NCBI GenBank assembly: GCA_030672345.1
Contig: DAOVGO010000014.1
Span: 1-6,809 of the forward strand
From: Methanosarcinales archaeon
GTDB lineage: Archaea > Halobacteriota > Methanosarcinia > Methanosarcinales > Methanogasteraceae
Direction of reading: 5' to 3'
Length of the DNA: 6,809 bases
Made by a program: the position numbers and the translations under genes. Within the stretch, counting starts at the first letter, position 1. Each line of letters starts with the position of its first letter. The notes beneath the pieces were generated by a model that was not told where the DNA came from, made no database searches, and was given only the letters and a program-made list of their open reading frames with translations. Positions 1 through 5,851 of the stretch are shown one piece after another.

Positions 1-20
1 TCCGGGATGCGGGGCATCGG

Positions 21-29
21 TATTTATCC
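21..29 (+). promoter_or_regulatory. TATA box for the DUF1847 gene
   Basis: The sequence TATTTATCC is centred about 29 nt upstream of the ATG at 54. Archaeal TATA boxes sit roughly 25-30 nt before the transcription start, so the mRNA would begin at or next to the ATG. No Shine-Dalgarno match lies between the box and the ATG, which fits leaderless translation. The core ATTTATC recurs in front of ahaH at a similar spacing. This is inference from position and sequence only. Confidence 0.5.
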
Positions 30-53
30 TAAAAAAGACAAAGAACGATTGAC

Positions 54-635
54 ATGAAATGCGCTCTCTGCGACAACAAAGACTGCCGTCAGGGCAAGAA
101 CTGCACCGACATAGCGACAGAGATCGACTACGAACCGGCACTGGAGACGATGCAGGCAGCAGCAGAGGTAGAATCAAGGTACATGGAACTCACACGCCTC
201 GAAGAGCTAATTCTCTTCTGCAAAAAGATGAAATTCAAGAAAGTGGGACTTGCGTTCTGCATCGGGCTCTCGGAAGAAGCAAGAATCGTGCACAGAATTC
301 TTGCACGGGACTTTGAGGTGCATTCGGTCTGCTGCAAGGTAGGTGGGATTGACAAAAGCGACCTCGGGCTCGTGAAGATCCGGGGTGCGGAGGCGCATGA
401 GACGATGTGCAACCCGCTCGGGCAGGCGAGGGTCCTGAATGCGGCTGGAACCGAATTAAACATCATACTCGGGCTCTGCATCGGGCACGACATCCTCTTT
501 ACAGGGCATTCGGATGCGCCTGTGACGACGCTTGCAGTGAAGGACCGTGTGCTTGCGCACAATCCGCTGGGTGCGGTGTATTCGAGGTATTATCGGGAGA
601 ATGTCTTTGGGGTGGAGTTGGAGCACCGGCGCTAA
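54..635 (+). CDS. DUF1847 family putative metal-binding protein
   Basis: A 193-residue cytosolic protein without signal peptide or membrane segment. The N-terminus carries a cysteine cluster (C3, C6, C11, C17) that could hold a metal or Fe-S centre. Further cysteines lie at 56, 69, 93, 94, 119 and 142. The stretch CNPLGQA (119-125), the LCIGHD motif (141-146), the APVTTLAVKDRVLAHNPLGA region (155-174) and the overall length match what I know of DUF1847, a family of unknown function in anaerobic archaea and bacteria. The role is not established; metal binding is inferred from the cysteine and histidine pattern. ATG 54 is chosen because a TATA box lies about 29 nt upstream and the cysteine cluster starts at residue 3. 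The gene appears monocistronic and converges on nfo. Confidence 0.8.
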   Translation: MKCALCDNKDCRQGKNCTDIATEIDYEPALETMQAAAEVESRYMELTRLEELILFCKKMKFKKVGLAFCIGLSEEARIVHRILARDFEVHSVCCKVGGIDKSDLGLVKIRGAEAHETMCNPLGQARVLNAAGTELNIILGLCIGHDILFTGHSDAPVTTLAVKDRVLAHNPLGAVYSRYYRENVFGVELEHRR

Positions 636-654
636 TTTCTGTTGCAGTCTTTAA

Positions 655-672
655 GTATCGTCGAGACGGTAC
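655..672. terminator. Hairpin between convergent genes, possible terminator
   Basis: GTATCGTC and GACGGTAC form an inverted repeat of eight pairs, one of them a G-T (G-U) wobble, with only GA between the arms; in RNA a 7-pair stem with a CGAG loop is likely. It starts 20 nt after the stop of the DUF1847 gene and is followed by a short T stretch (ATTTTAT at about 678-684). Archaeal termination usually relies on T-runs rather than hairpins, so the T-run may matter more than the stem. The hairpin could also be chance. A TATA-like TTTAAGTAT overlaps its left edge, but no gene follows on the + strand. Confidence 0.3.
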
Positions 673-760
673 AACCCGAATTTTATCGTGATGCGATTGC
701 ATGATATGATCGGCTCTTCTGGCAGTCACAACTCGATCTGCTCACAGACATACACACGCA

Positions 761-1624
761 TCAGTCCATAGCAAGCATCCGCACCATCCGGATATTCCCC
801 ACATCATCCCTCCGGTCATCAACCGGAGTTTCAAGTATCATCGGGAGCTTTTTGAGGATATCGTGGTGCAGCACAACCCGAAATCCGTCTTCTCTGATGT
901 AACCCATGCCGATGTGCTCATGCCGGTCCACTCTCGAGTTTAAGCCTCCCTTCGAGTCGTTCAGATGGACGAGTTTCAGCCGGTCAAGCCCGATAACCTC
1001 ATCGAACCGAGCCATCGTCGCATCGAGCGCATCGACCGTCCGGAGTTCGTAGCCGGCAGCGAATGCGTGGCATGTGTCGAAGCAGACCCCGACCAGATCG
1101 TCGCGCACAACACCGTCGATGATCCTCCCGATATCCTCGAAGCGCCCGCCCATGCTGTTCTTTGTGCCAGCCGTGTTCTCGAGCAGAAGCATCATATAAT
1201 CATTCGTAGAATCGTTCTCGCCGACCACAGCAAGTGCCGTATTCACAGCCGATATTATGCGCTCGAAGCCCTTTTCCATGCCTGTTCCAAGGTGGCTTCC
1301 GAGATGGGTCACAAGATATGGAACATGGAGCTGCTTGCACCGTGCAATCTCGTTTGCGAGCGCATCGACCGAGCGGCTGTAGACATGCTCCTTCGGCGAT
1401 GCCAGATTCGGTAGATACGGTGCATGGACGACCGGCGGGTAGATACCTGACCTCTTGATCTTTGTTATGAACTTCTCTGCCTGTTCAAGGGCGAGATCCT
1501 TGAACCGCCATCCCCTCGGGTTTCTCGTGAACATCTGGAACGTGTCGCAGCCAAGCTTCTGCGCCCTGTCAACAGCCAGATCTATCGAGCCCGCGATGGA
1601 TACGTGTACGCCAACTTTCACCAT
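761..1624 (-). CDS. nfo: Endonuclease IV (AP endonuclease), zinc-dependent
   Basis: A 287-residue complete protein of the Nfo/AP endonuclease 2 TIM-barrel family. It cuts DNA 5' of abasic sites and removes blocked 3' ends during base excision repair. All nine residues that bind the three zinc ions in E. coli Nfo have clear counterparts: H67 (VVHAPY), H107 (THLGSH), E149 (LLLENTAGTK), D183 and H186 (CFDTCHAFAAGY), H220 (LVHLNDSK), D233 and H235 (DRHEHIGMG), and E265 (ILETP). The length is normal for the family. The ATG at 1624 gives the usual start (MVKVGVHVSIAGS); an ATG ten bases upstream is out of frame. No Shine-Dalgarno site is visible, and a TATA box about 29 nt upstream suggests a leaderless mRNA. 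It is divergent from the NOG1 unit. Confidence 0.96.
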   Translation of the reverse strand: MVKVGVHVSIAGSIDLAVDRAQKLGCDTFQMFTRNPRGWRFKDLALEQAEKFITKIKRSGIYPPVVHAPYLPNLASPKEHVYSRSVDALANEIARCKQLHVPYLVTHLGSHLGTGMEKGFERIISAVNTALAVVGENDSTNDYMMLLLENTAGTKNSMGGRFEDIGRIIDGVVRDDLVGVCFDTCHAFAAGYELRTVDALDATMARFDEVIGLDRLKLVHLNDSKGGLNSRVDRHEHIGMGYIREDGFRVVLHHDILKKLPMILETPVDDRRDDVGNIRMVRMLAMD

Positions 1625-1648
1625 TGTGTGTCATGGTGGTTCGATTAC

Positions 1649-1657
1649 TATTTTATG
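1649..1657. promoter_or_regulatory. TATA-like box in the nfo / NOG1 divergent region
   Basis: Read on the - strand this is CATAAAATA, centred 29 nt upstream of the nfo ATG, the same spacing as the TATA box of the DUF1847 gene. Read on the + strand (TATTTTATG) it lies about 27 nt before 1680, where the Shine-Dalgarno region of the small gene begins. One AT-rich box could therefore serve both divergent units. The - strand role is better supported than the + strand role. Confidence 0.45.
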
Positions 1658-1682
1658 CTGCTGGTCAGAACAGGTTATGAAA

Positions 1683-1692
1683 AGGAGATGAT
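1683..1692 (+). promoter_or_regulatory. Near-perfect Shine-Dalgarno site with no ATG at the expected place
   Basis: AGGAGATGAT matches the archaeal consensus AGGAGGTGAT at nine of ten positions. Eight nt after the GGAG core, where a start codon should lie, the sequence is ATC (1696-1698) in frame with a coding-looking stretch that ends at 1830. The two ATGs inside or at the edge of the site (1688, 1691) are too close to GGAG to be good starts and open a 30-codon frame of poor composition. The site is the main reason for calling the small gene below. Confidence 0.5.
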
Positions 1693-1695
1693 GAA

Positions 1696-1830
1696 ATCGC
1701 CATATACAGGAATCGTAAGTTTTATGACCTCTCGAAAGAGGAAAGAAAGAAACTCGTACGTAAAATGGAACAGGAGATAAAAGGAGATTTGACAGAAGAG
1801 TTTAATCGTCCTGAGGGTGGGTTAACATGA
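1696..1830 (+). CDS. Small charged protein with ATC start, coupled to NOG1
   Basis: This frame encodes about 44 residues after a strong Shine-Dalgarno site. It reads (M/I)AIYRNRKFYDLSKEE, then a lysine- and arginine-rich helix-like stretch, then acidic KGDLTEEFNRPEGGLT. The composition looks like a real soluble protein and unlike noise. Its stop overlaps the NOG1 start as ATGA, the standard archaeal coupling arrangement. The in-frame stop at 1678-1680 and the absence of any ATG, GTG or TTG before ATG 1765 leave ATC 1696 as the only well-placed start. Three readings are possible: true non-AUG initiation, a lost start codon (early pseudogene), or a base error, since one C-to-G change would restore ATG. 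I do not recognise the family. If only ATG 1765 were used, 21 residues would remain. Confidence 0.45.
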   Translation: MAIYRNRKFYDLSKEERKKLVRKMEQEIKGDLTEEFNRPEGGLT

Positions 1831-2813
1831 TCTACGAACGATTGCGCACCGTCCCAACCGCAGACGAGCTACTTGATCAGGCGTTTGGGCGCGCCCTGCG
1901 CCCTGCCAGGTCAGGGAAAGGACGGGTTGTTAATATCCAGAAATCGATGATCCAGACGATGTCGGACGTCCTATCGACTCGTCTTCTGAAAACAGTGCAC
2001 GATTTCCCGAATTTCGATGAACTCTCCCCGTTTTACTCTGAACTGACCGATATCGTCGTCGGGATCGATCGGCTCAGGATGTCGCTCGCATCCGTGCATT
2101 GGGCAGGCGAGAAGGTCAGGTCGATTGCGCGTGAATCCGTGCGAACAATAAAAGCTGACGACTCGGTTCGTGTGCGGAAACAGGCTTATGCCCGAATATC
2201 CTCAATTGTGCATGAAGTGGACAGAGACTTGCGTTTTCTAAACGATGCGCGAAACATTCTCAGGAAACTGCCCGATATATCCGATACGCCGACGATCGTG
2301 GTTGCTGGCTATCCGAACGTCGGGAAATCGAGTTTTGTGAGGCGGGTGACCGACGCGAAACCCGAGATCGCCACGTATCCGTTCACGACGAAAGGAATAT
2401 ACATCGGGCATTTCGTGCGTGACGGGAAACGGTATCAGGTCGTGGATACGCCCGGTCTCCTTGATCGCCCGCTCCATGACCGTAACAGCATCGAATTGCA
2501 GGCGATAACTGCGCTAAAACATGTTGGCGATGTGGTTCTGCTCTTGATCGACCCGTCCGAGCACTGCGGCTATCCGCTCACTGATCAGACCAATATGCAG
2601 CGTGAGCTCGAGAAGACACTCGCAATCCCGGTCATTGTTGCGGCGAACAAGTGTGATCTTCCTGATTTCCATGGCGAATGGGAGTGCCGGATCTCGACAG
2701 AGACTGGGTATGGGGTGGATGAAGTGGTGCGGAGGCTGATCGGGGCAATTGATTCTCAGACATTGGACGTCAGCGACGCCGAGTCCGGCAATAGAGTGAC
2801 TAAAACACGATGA
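1827..2813 (+). CDS. NOG1-family GTPase (archaeal Obg/Nog1 type)
   Basis: A complete 328-residue protein. The N-terminal 150 residues form the helical NOG1 domain, followed by a G domain with all nucleotide motifs: G1 GYPNVGKS (161-168), G2 region YPFTTK (184-189), G3 DTPG (207-210), G4 NKCD (274-277) and G5 STETG (290-294). IDPSEHCGY (241-249) is the signature that separates NOG1 from other Obg-like proteins. Eukaryotic Nog1 acts in assembly of the large ribosomal subunit, and the archaeal homologue is presumed to do the same. The start ATG 1827 has GAGGGTGG (1813-1820) as ribosome binding site and overlaps the stop of the small upstream frame, suggesting translational coupling. The last 20 or so residues are polar and probably disordered. 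The molecular target is inferred, not shown here. Confidence 0.93.
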   Translation: MIYERLRTVPTADELLDQAFGRALRPARSGKGRVVNIQKSMIQTMSDVLSTRLLKTVHDFPNFDELSPFYSELTDIVVGIDRLRMSLASVHWAGEKVRSIARESVRTIKADDSVRVRKQAYARISSIVHEVDRDLRFLNDARNILRKLPDISDTPTIVVAGYPNVGKSSFVRRVTDAKPEIATYPFTTKGIYIGHFVRDGKRYQVVDTPGLLDRPLHDRNSIELQAITALKHVGDVVLLLIDPSEHCGYPLTDQTNMQRELEKTLAIPVIVAANKCDLPDFHGEWECRISTETGYGVDEVVRRLIGAIDSQTLDVSDAESGNRVTKTR

Positions 2814-2817
2814 TCCG

Positions 2818-2829
2818 TCCGGATCCGGA
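2818..2829. repeat. Perfect 12-nt palindrome after the NOG1 gene
   Basis: TCCGGATCCGGA is a perfect palindrome beginning five nt after the NOG1 stop codon. A nine-base direct repeat, TCCGTCCGG, overlaps it (2814-2822) and recurs at 2838-2846. There is no T-run after it, so a terminator role is weak. It could be a protein-binding site or chance. Confidence 0.35.
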
Positions 2830-2894
2830 AGCTTAACTCCGTCCGGTGTGAGCACTTGCATGCCAATTGCGATCCTTCCAGTCTATCCATCAGC

Positions 2895-2964
2895 ATCATT
2901 GCCACCGAAACGAATGATACCTTGAAGCACAAGATACTTCAATGCTGCACTACAAGGCAATGGT
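2895..2964 (+). other. Nested inverted repeat just upstream of rpoL
   Basis: ATCATTGCC (2895-2903) pairs with GGCAATGGT (2956-2964), nine pairs with one G-U. Inside it TTGAAG (2922-2927) pairs perfectly with CTTCAA (2937-2942) around a nine-base loop. The structure ends 23 nt before the rpoL ATG. No convincing TATA box lies at the usual distance from rpoL, so a longer transcribed leader is possible and this could fold in it. No known riboswitch, tRNA or box C/D pattern is recognised. The call rests on pairing alone. Confidence 0.3.
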
Positions 2965-2987
2965 AAAGACATGGAGTATGCATCCGG

Positions 2988-3266
2988 ATGAATCTGAAGA
3001 TACTGAATAAAACAGATACCGAACTGGAGATGGAGATCGCAGGCGAGACGCACACCCTGTTAAGCCTGCTGAAATCCATCCTTCTGGACGATGATGCGGT
3101 CGAGATCGCGAGCTATGATATCAGATATCTCGGCATCAGCGAGCCGGTTATGTATGTGCGCACAAGCGGCGTGGATCCGATACAGGCGGTGCGCAGCGCG
3201 CTTGTTAAATTGACTGCGATGTGCGATGAATTTAAGGCTGTGTTCCTTGAGCAAACAAACATCTGA
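2988..3266 (+). CDS. rpoL: DNA-directed RNA polymerase subunit L (Rpo11)
   Basis: A 92-residue protein, the usual length for archaeal Rpo11. It pairs with Rpo3 (RpoD) to form the alpha-like platform on which RNA polymerase assembles. The family pattern is plain: the basic/acidic start MNLKILNKTDTELEMEI, GETHTLLSLLKSILL (19-33), AVEIASYDI (37-45), VRTSGVDPIQAVRSAL (57-72) and a C-terminal helix. One oddity is that the usual His-Pro pair after the SYDI strand is replaced by Tyr-Leu (RYLGISEP, 46-53). ATG 2988 gives the conserved N-terminus; GGAG at 2973-2976 is a weak, distant ribosome binding site. The gene is monocistronic or reads into aha, although a TATA box separates the two. Its usual archaeal neighbours are not seen. 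Confidence 0.93.
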   Translation: MNLKILNKTDTELEMEIAGETHTLLSLLKSILLDDDAVEIASYDIRYLGISEPVMYVRTSGVDPIQAVRSALVKLTAMCDEFKAVFLEQTNI

Positions 3267-3273
3267 AACGAAG

Positions 3274-3281
3274 CATTTATC
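3274..3281 (+). promoter_or_regulatory. TATA box of the aha (ATP synthase) operon
   Basis: CATTTATC lies seven nt after the rpoL stop and is centred 31 nt upstream of ATG 3309. It shares the core ATTTATC with the box in front of the DUF1847 gene. A transcription start near 3303-3306 is expected, which argues against the GTG at 3297 as start of ahaH and implies a very short leader. Confidence 0.5.
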
Positions 3282-3308
3282 AATGTACACATACCAGTGA
3301 GGAAATCG

Positions 3309-3653
3309 ATGAGTGAAAGCGAAATCCTTGAACGGATCAAACAGGCGGAATCCGATGCCAAGGCGATGATCGCGCAGGGATACGAAGACCGGCGGAAGGC
3401 GATCGCCGATGCAAAAGCAGAGGCGCGTGAGATTTTAAGCATCGCCGAAGAGCGCGCAAAGGATCATGCCGACCGCCTGATGGATGCCGAAAAAGGTAGG
3501 ATATCCAAAGAGCGGGGAACGATCATTCGCCAGGGGGAGGTCGATGCAAAAGCACTGAAGGATGCTGCATCTGGCAGGATCGACGCCGCAGTTGATTTTT
3601 TACTCGCAGAATTTGAGAGGACAGTTCATGCTAAAGCCGAAGCAGATGAGTAG
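3309..3653 (+). CDS. ahaH: A-type ATP synthase subunit H (peripheral stalk)
   Basis: A 114-residue, almost wholly charged and alanine-rich protein predicted to be one long helix, without a membrane segment. Together with subunit E, subunit H forms the peripheral stalk that holds the A1 head against rotation. Identification rests on this coiled-coil composition (for example ADAKAEAREILSIAEERA), on length, and on position directly before ahaI, the standard aha order. ATG 3309 is preferred: GAGG at 3299-3302 is spaced six nt before it, and the TATA box would place the transcript start after the in-frame GTG 3297, which would add only four residues. Its 3' end overlaps ahaI by 26 nt, so translation is probably coupled. 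Confidence 0.88.
   Translation: MSESEILERIKQAESDAKAMIAQGYEDRRKAIADAKAEAREILSIAEERAKDHADRLMDAEKGRISKERGTIIRQGEVDAKALKDAASGRIDAAVDFLLAEFERTVHAKAEADE
3615..3620 (+). promoter_or_regulatory. Ribosome binding site that fixes the ahaI start
   Basis: GAGAGG lies inside the ahaH coding region, seven nt before ATG 3628. It supports that ATG over the in-frame ATG at 3562, which has no such site and would add 22 residues unlike the family N-terminus. Confidence 0.6.
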
Positions 3654-5586
3654 GGTGCTGTTTGTTGGTCACAAGGATGTCCTTGAACCAACCATAGGAG
3701 TCCTGCACGATCTGCATGTCGTACATCTCGAGGAGTATACCGGAGAGGAGTATTTCAGCATCGGCAAACCACTTGCCGGCGTGGAACAGGACTCAAAGAG
3801 ACTGCTCAAACTGCGCTCGATCGCAAGCTTCCTCGGCATCAAAAAACCGTACATCAAGCCAACGAGCGCCGAAAAGGTGTCGTCCGAACTCGAAGAGAAA
3901 CTCGATGAACTTGAGTTCGCGGTTTCGGAAAAACTGAAGAAAAAGTCAGAGATCGAGGCGAAGATAAAGGACGCAGAGACAAATATACACGAAATCAAAG
4001 TTTTTTCCGGGATTCCTGTGAACTTTGATCTCTGCTCCGGATATGAAACGCTCCAGGTCTTTGCTGGCACGATCAAGAAGGGTGCAGAGATCGAAGCCGG
4101 ACTAAGCAGGATTACCACTGATTACCAGTTGTATGTCGGTGACACAGGTACTATCGTGCTATTTGTTCTGGCTAAACACGCTGACGTGGTTGCCGAACTG
4201 TTGAACGAATCTCTCTTCAACGAGGTTAAGATACCCGCGATGTCAGGCGTGCCTGATGAACTTTTGAATGAACTCGAAACCCAGCGCGACATGTTTGTAA
4301 AAGATCTTGACTCACTGTCTTCCGAGATCGATTCAGTCAAAACGCAGTATGAGGAGTTCATTCTTGCAAGCGAGGAGCTACTCTCCATCGAGACCCAGAA
4401 GAAGGAGGCACCACTCTTCTTTGCGACGTCCGAGCACGCCTTCGCAATCGATGGCTGGGTTCCGGATGACGAGTTTGAGACATTGAAATCGAGGGTCGAA
4501 GAGGCGACCGATAATCGGGTTCACGTCACACGATCCGATAGGGCGACCGTTGGGGCTGATGAGGGTGATAAGGCTGACGACGCAAATGTCCCGATCGAAT
4601 ACGACAATCCGAAGATCGTGAAGCCGATGGAAGCGGTCATGAATCTCTATGCCCGCCCGAGATATCATGAGATCGATCCGACTGCTCTTGTATTCATCGC
4701 ATTCCCGCTCTTTTATGGATTGATCCTTGGAGATATTGGGTATGCATTAATATTACTTGCAATATCGTTCTATGGCAGGTCTAAACTGCATGGAGAAGGA
4801 TGGAATTCGCTCTTCACGGTCCTGATCTACTGTAACATCGTTACGCTATTCTTCGGGATATTATATGGAGAATTCCTTGGATTCCCGCTCGCGGGACCCC
4901 TGGCGGGACATGTTGGGCATCAAGGATTAATTCCTGGGTGGCACACCATTCTACTCTTCCAGGGTATAGGCGGTGAGCTTGTCACATATCCGATCCATAG
5001 AACGCACATCATCACCACCTTGCTGGTCCTGACCCTGGTAATCGGCGTGGTACATATCAACATAGGGTTTATCGCCGGGTTCGTGAATGTTCTGAAGAAA
5101 CACGGTATGAAAGCGGCGATACTCGAAAAGGGTGGCTGGATGGTGCTGCAACTTGGCGCATTCATGTTGTTGTTTGGAGCGGTCGGGGTTATCCCGAGCA
5201 TACTGCCGGGTGCAGTCATATTCGCGCTTGCGGTCATCATGCTGATCGCAGGAGAGGGCGGTACCGCTATTATTGAGATACCATCCATCCTGAGCAACAT
5301 CCTTTCGTACTCAAGGCTGCTTGCGGTCGGGCTATCATCGATCGGCATCGCAACAGCAATCAATACCATGTCAGGAATGATATGTCCGGAAGAGATTGGA
5401 ATATTTACCGTATTTGCAGCGATCATATTCATACTTGGACATGCGCTCAATACCGCACTGAGCATAATCGCCCCTGGACTGCACGCACTCAGGTTGCAGT
5501 ACGTGGAATTCTTTACCAAGTTCTACGAAGGCGGGGGCAGAATATACGATCCATTCGGATACAACAGAATATACACAGAGGAATAA
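3628..5586 (+). CDS. ahaI: A-type ATP synthase subunit I (stator/channel subunit a)
   Basis: A 652-residue complete protein, normal for the V/A-type 116-kDa subunit family. Residues 1 to about 335 are the cytosolic arm that contacts the peripheral stalks, with coiled-coil segments near 82-125 and 208-258. A charged linker (about 300-330) follows, then seven or eight membrane helices between about 352 and 615. The essential arginine of the ion path is R563 in LSYSRLLAVGLSS, and the conserved tail HALRLQYVEFFTKFYEGGGR (619-638) is present. E548 in the IIEIP segment is also a family feature. The start MLKPKQMSRV at 3628 matches the usual N-terminus and has GAGAGG seven nt upstream. The protein forms the two half-channels next to the K ring. 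It overlaps ahaH by 26 nt, and ahaK follows after two bases. Confidence 0.96.
   Translation: MLKPKQMSRVLFVGHKDVLEPTIGVLHDLHVVHLEEYTGEEYFSIGKPLAGVEQDSKRLLKLRSIASFLGIKKPYIKPTSAEKVSSELEEKLDELEFAVSEKLKKKSEIEAKIKDAETNIHEIKVFSGIPVNFDLCSGYETLQVFAGTIKKGAEIEAGLSRITTDYQLYVGDTGTIVLFVLAKHADVVAELLNESLFNEVKIPAMSGVPDELLNELETQRDMFVKDLDSLSSEIDSVKTQYEEFILASEELLSIETQKKEAPLFFATSEHAFAIDGWVPDDEFETLKSRVEEATDNRVHVTRSDRATVGADEGDKADDANVPIEYDNPKIVKPMEAVMNLYARPRYHEIDPTALVFIAFPLFYGLILGDIGYALILLAISFYGRSKLHGEGWNSLFTVLIYCNIVTLFFGILYGEFLGFPLAGPLAGHVGHQGLIPGWHTILLFQGIGGELVTYPIHRTHIITTLLVLTLVIGVVHINIGFIAGFVNVLKKHGMKAAILEKGGWMVLQLGAFMLLFGAVGVIPSILPGAVIFALAVIMLIAGEGGTAIIEIPSILSNILSYSRLLAVGLSSIGIATAINTMSGMICPEEIGIFTVFAAIIFILGHALNTALSIIAPGLHALRLQYVEFFTKFYEGGGRIYDPFGYNRIYTEE
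5578..5581 (+). promoter_or_regulatory. Ribosome binding site of ahaK
   Basis: GAGG lies at the very end of ahaI, seven nt before ATG 5589. It supports this ATG as the start of the short proteolipid gene rather than any upstream ATG in the same frame within ahaI. Confidence 0.55.
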
Positions 5587-5588
5587 AA

Positions 5589-5849
5589 ATGACAATACCA
5601 GTAGATATAGCACAGACAACAGTTGAACAGCTGGCAGCAAATCAGGCAGGCTTGATCGCAATCGGCGCAGGACTTGCAGTCGGACTTGCGGGTCTTGGCT
5701 CGGGTCTTGCAGAGAAAGATATCGGTTCTGCCGCGGTCGGAGCATTTACCGAGAAAGAGGAACTCTTTGGTAAGGGTCTGATCATGACCGTTATTCCAGA
5801 GACGATCGTGATCTTCGGCTTCGTTATTGCGATCATGCTGCTCATGTGA
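5589..5849 (+). CDS. ahaK: A-type ATP synthase subunit K (rotor ring proteolipid c)
   Basis: An 86-residue hydrophobic protein with one helical hairpin. Helix 1 is about residues 20-42 (IAIGAGLAVGLAGLGSG, glycine-rich for packing in the ring). A polar loop carries EKDIGSAAVGAFTEKEELF, and helix 2 is about 62-86. The ion-binding glutamate is E71 in IPETIVIFG. Several copies form the membrane rotor that turns against subunit I. This is the simple two-helix form, not the duplicated or multiplied forms found in some methanogens. E71 is followed by T72, but helix 1 lacks the glutamine seen in classic Na+-binding c subunits, so the coupling ion cannot be decided from sequence. ATG 5589 is set by GAGG at 5578-5581. 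A two-base gap follows before ahaE. Confidence 0.95.
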   Translation: MTIPVDIAQTTVEQLAANQAGLIAIGAGLAVGLAGLGSGLAEKDIGSAAVGAFTEKEELFGKGLIMTVIPETIVIFGFVIAIMLLM

Positions 5850-5851
5850 TC

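Noticed and set aside
128..562. - strand frame opposite the DUF1847 gene
   Set aside because: Antisense shadow with serine-rich noise composition; the + strand protein matches a known family.
965..1414. Long + strand open frame within nfo
   Set aside because: It is antisense to endonuclease IV, whose nine metal ligands are intact; the + strand frame has no recognisable motif and no start signals.
1688..1780. 30-codon frame from the ATGs at 1688 and 1691
   Set aside because: The ATGs lie within or at the edge of the Shine-Dalgarno site, and the peptide has no protein-like pattern; the neighbouring frame does, and it couples to NOG1.
2942..3010. 22-codon + strand frame from ATG 2942, overlapping the rpoL start
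   Set aside because: Too short to judge, no ribosome binding site, and it overlaps the conserved rpoL N-terminus out of frame.
3297..3308. GTG 3297 as the ahaH start
   Set aside because: It lies only about 19 nt from the centre of the TATA box, so it would probably be outside the transcript; ATG 3309 also has GAGG six nt upstream.
3562..3627. Upstream in-frame ATG that would lengthen ahaI by 22 residues
   Set aside because: The added residues do not resemble the family N-terminus, while ATG 3628 has GAGAGG at seven nt and gives MLKPKQMSRV.
4920..5519. Long - strand open frame opposite ahaI
   Set aside because: It mirrors the membrane-helix region of subunit I. Hydrophobic codons read backwards give long open frames, and there is no promoter or ribosome binding site.
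5382..5588. Upstream extension of the ahaK frame into ahaI
   Set aside because: The extension overlaps conserved ahaI coding sequence, and the c subunit is normally about 70-90 residues; GAGG supports ATG 5589.
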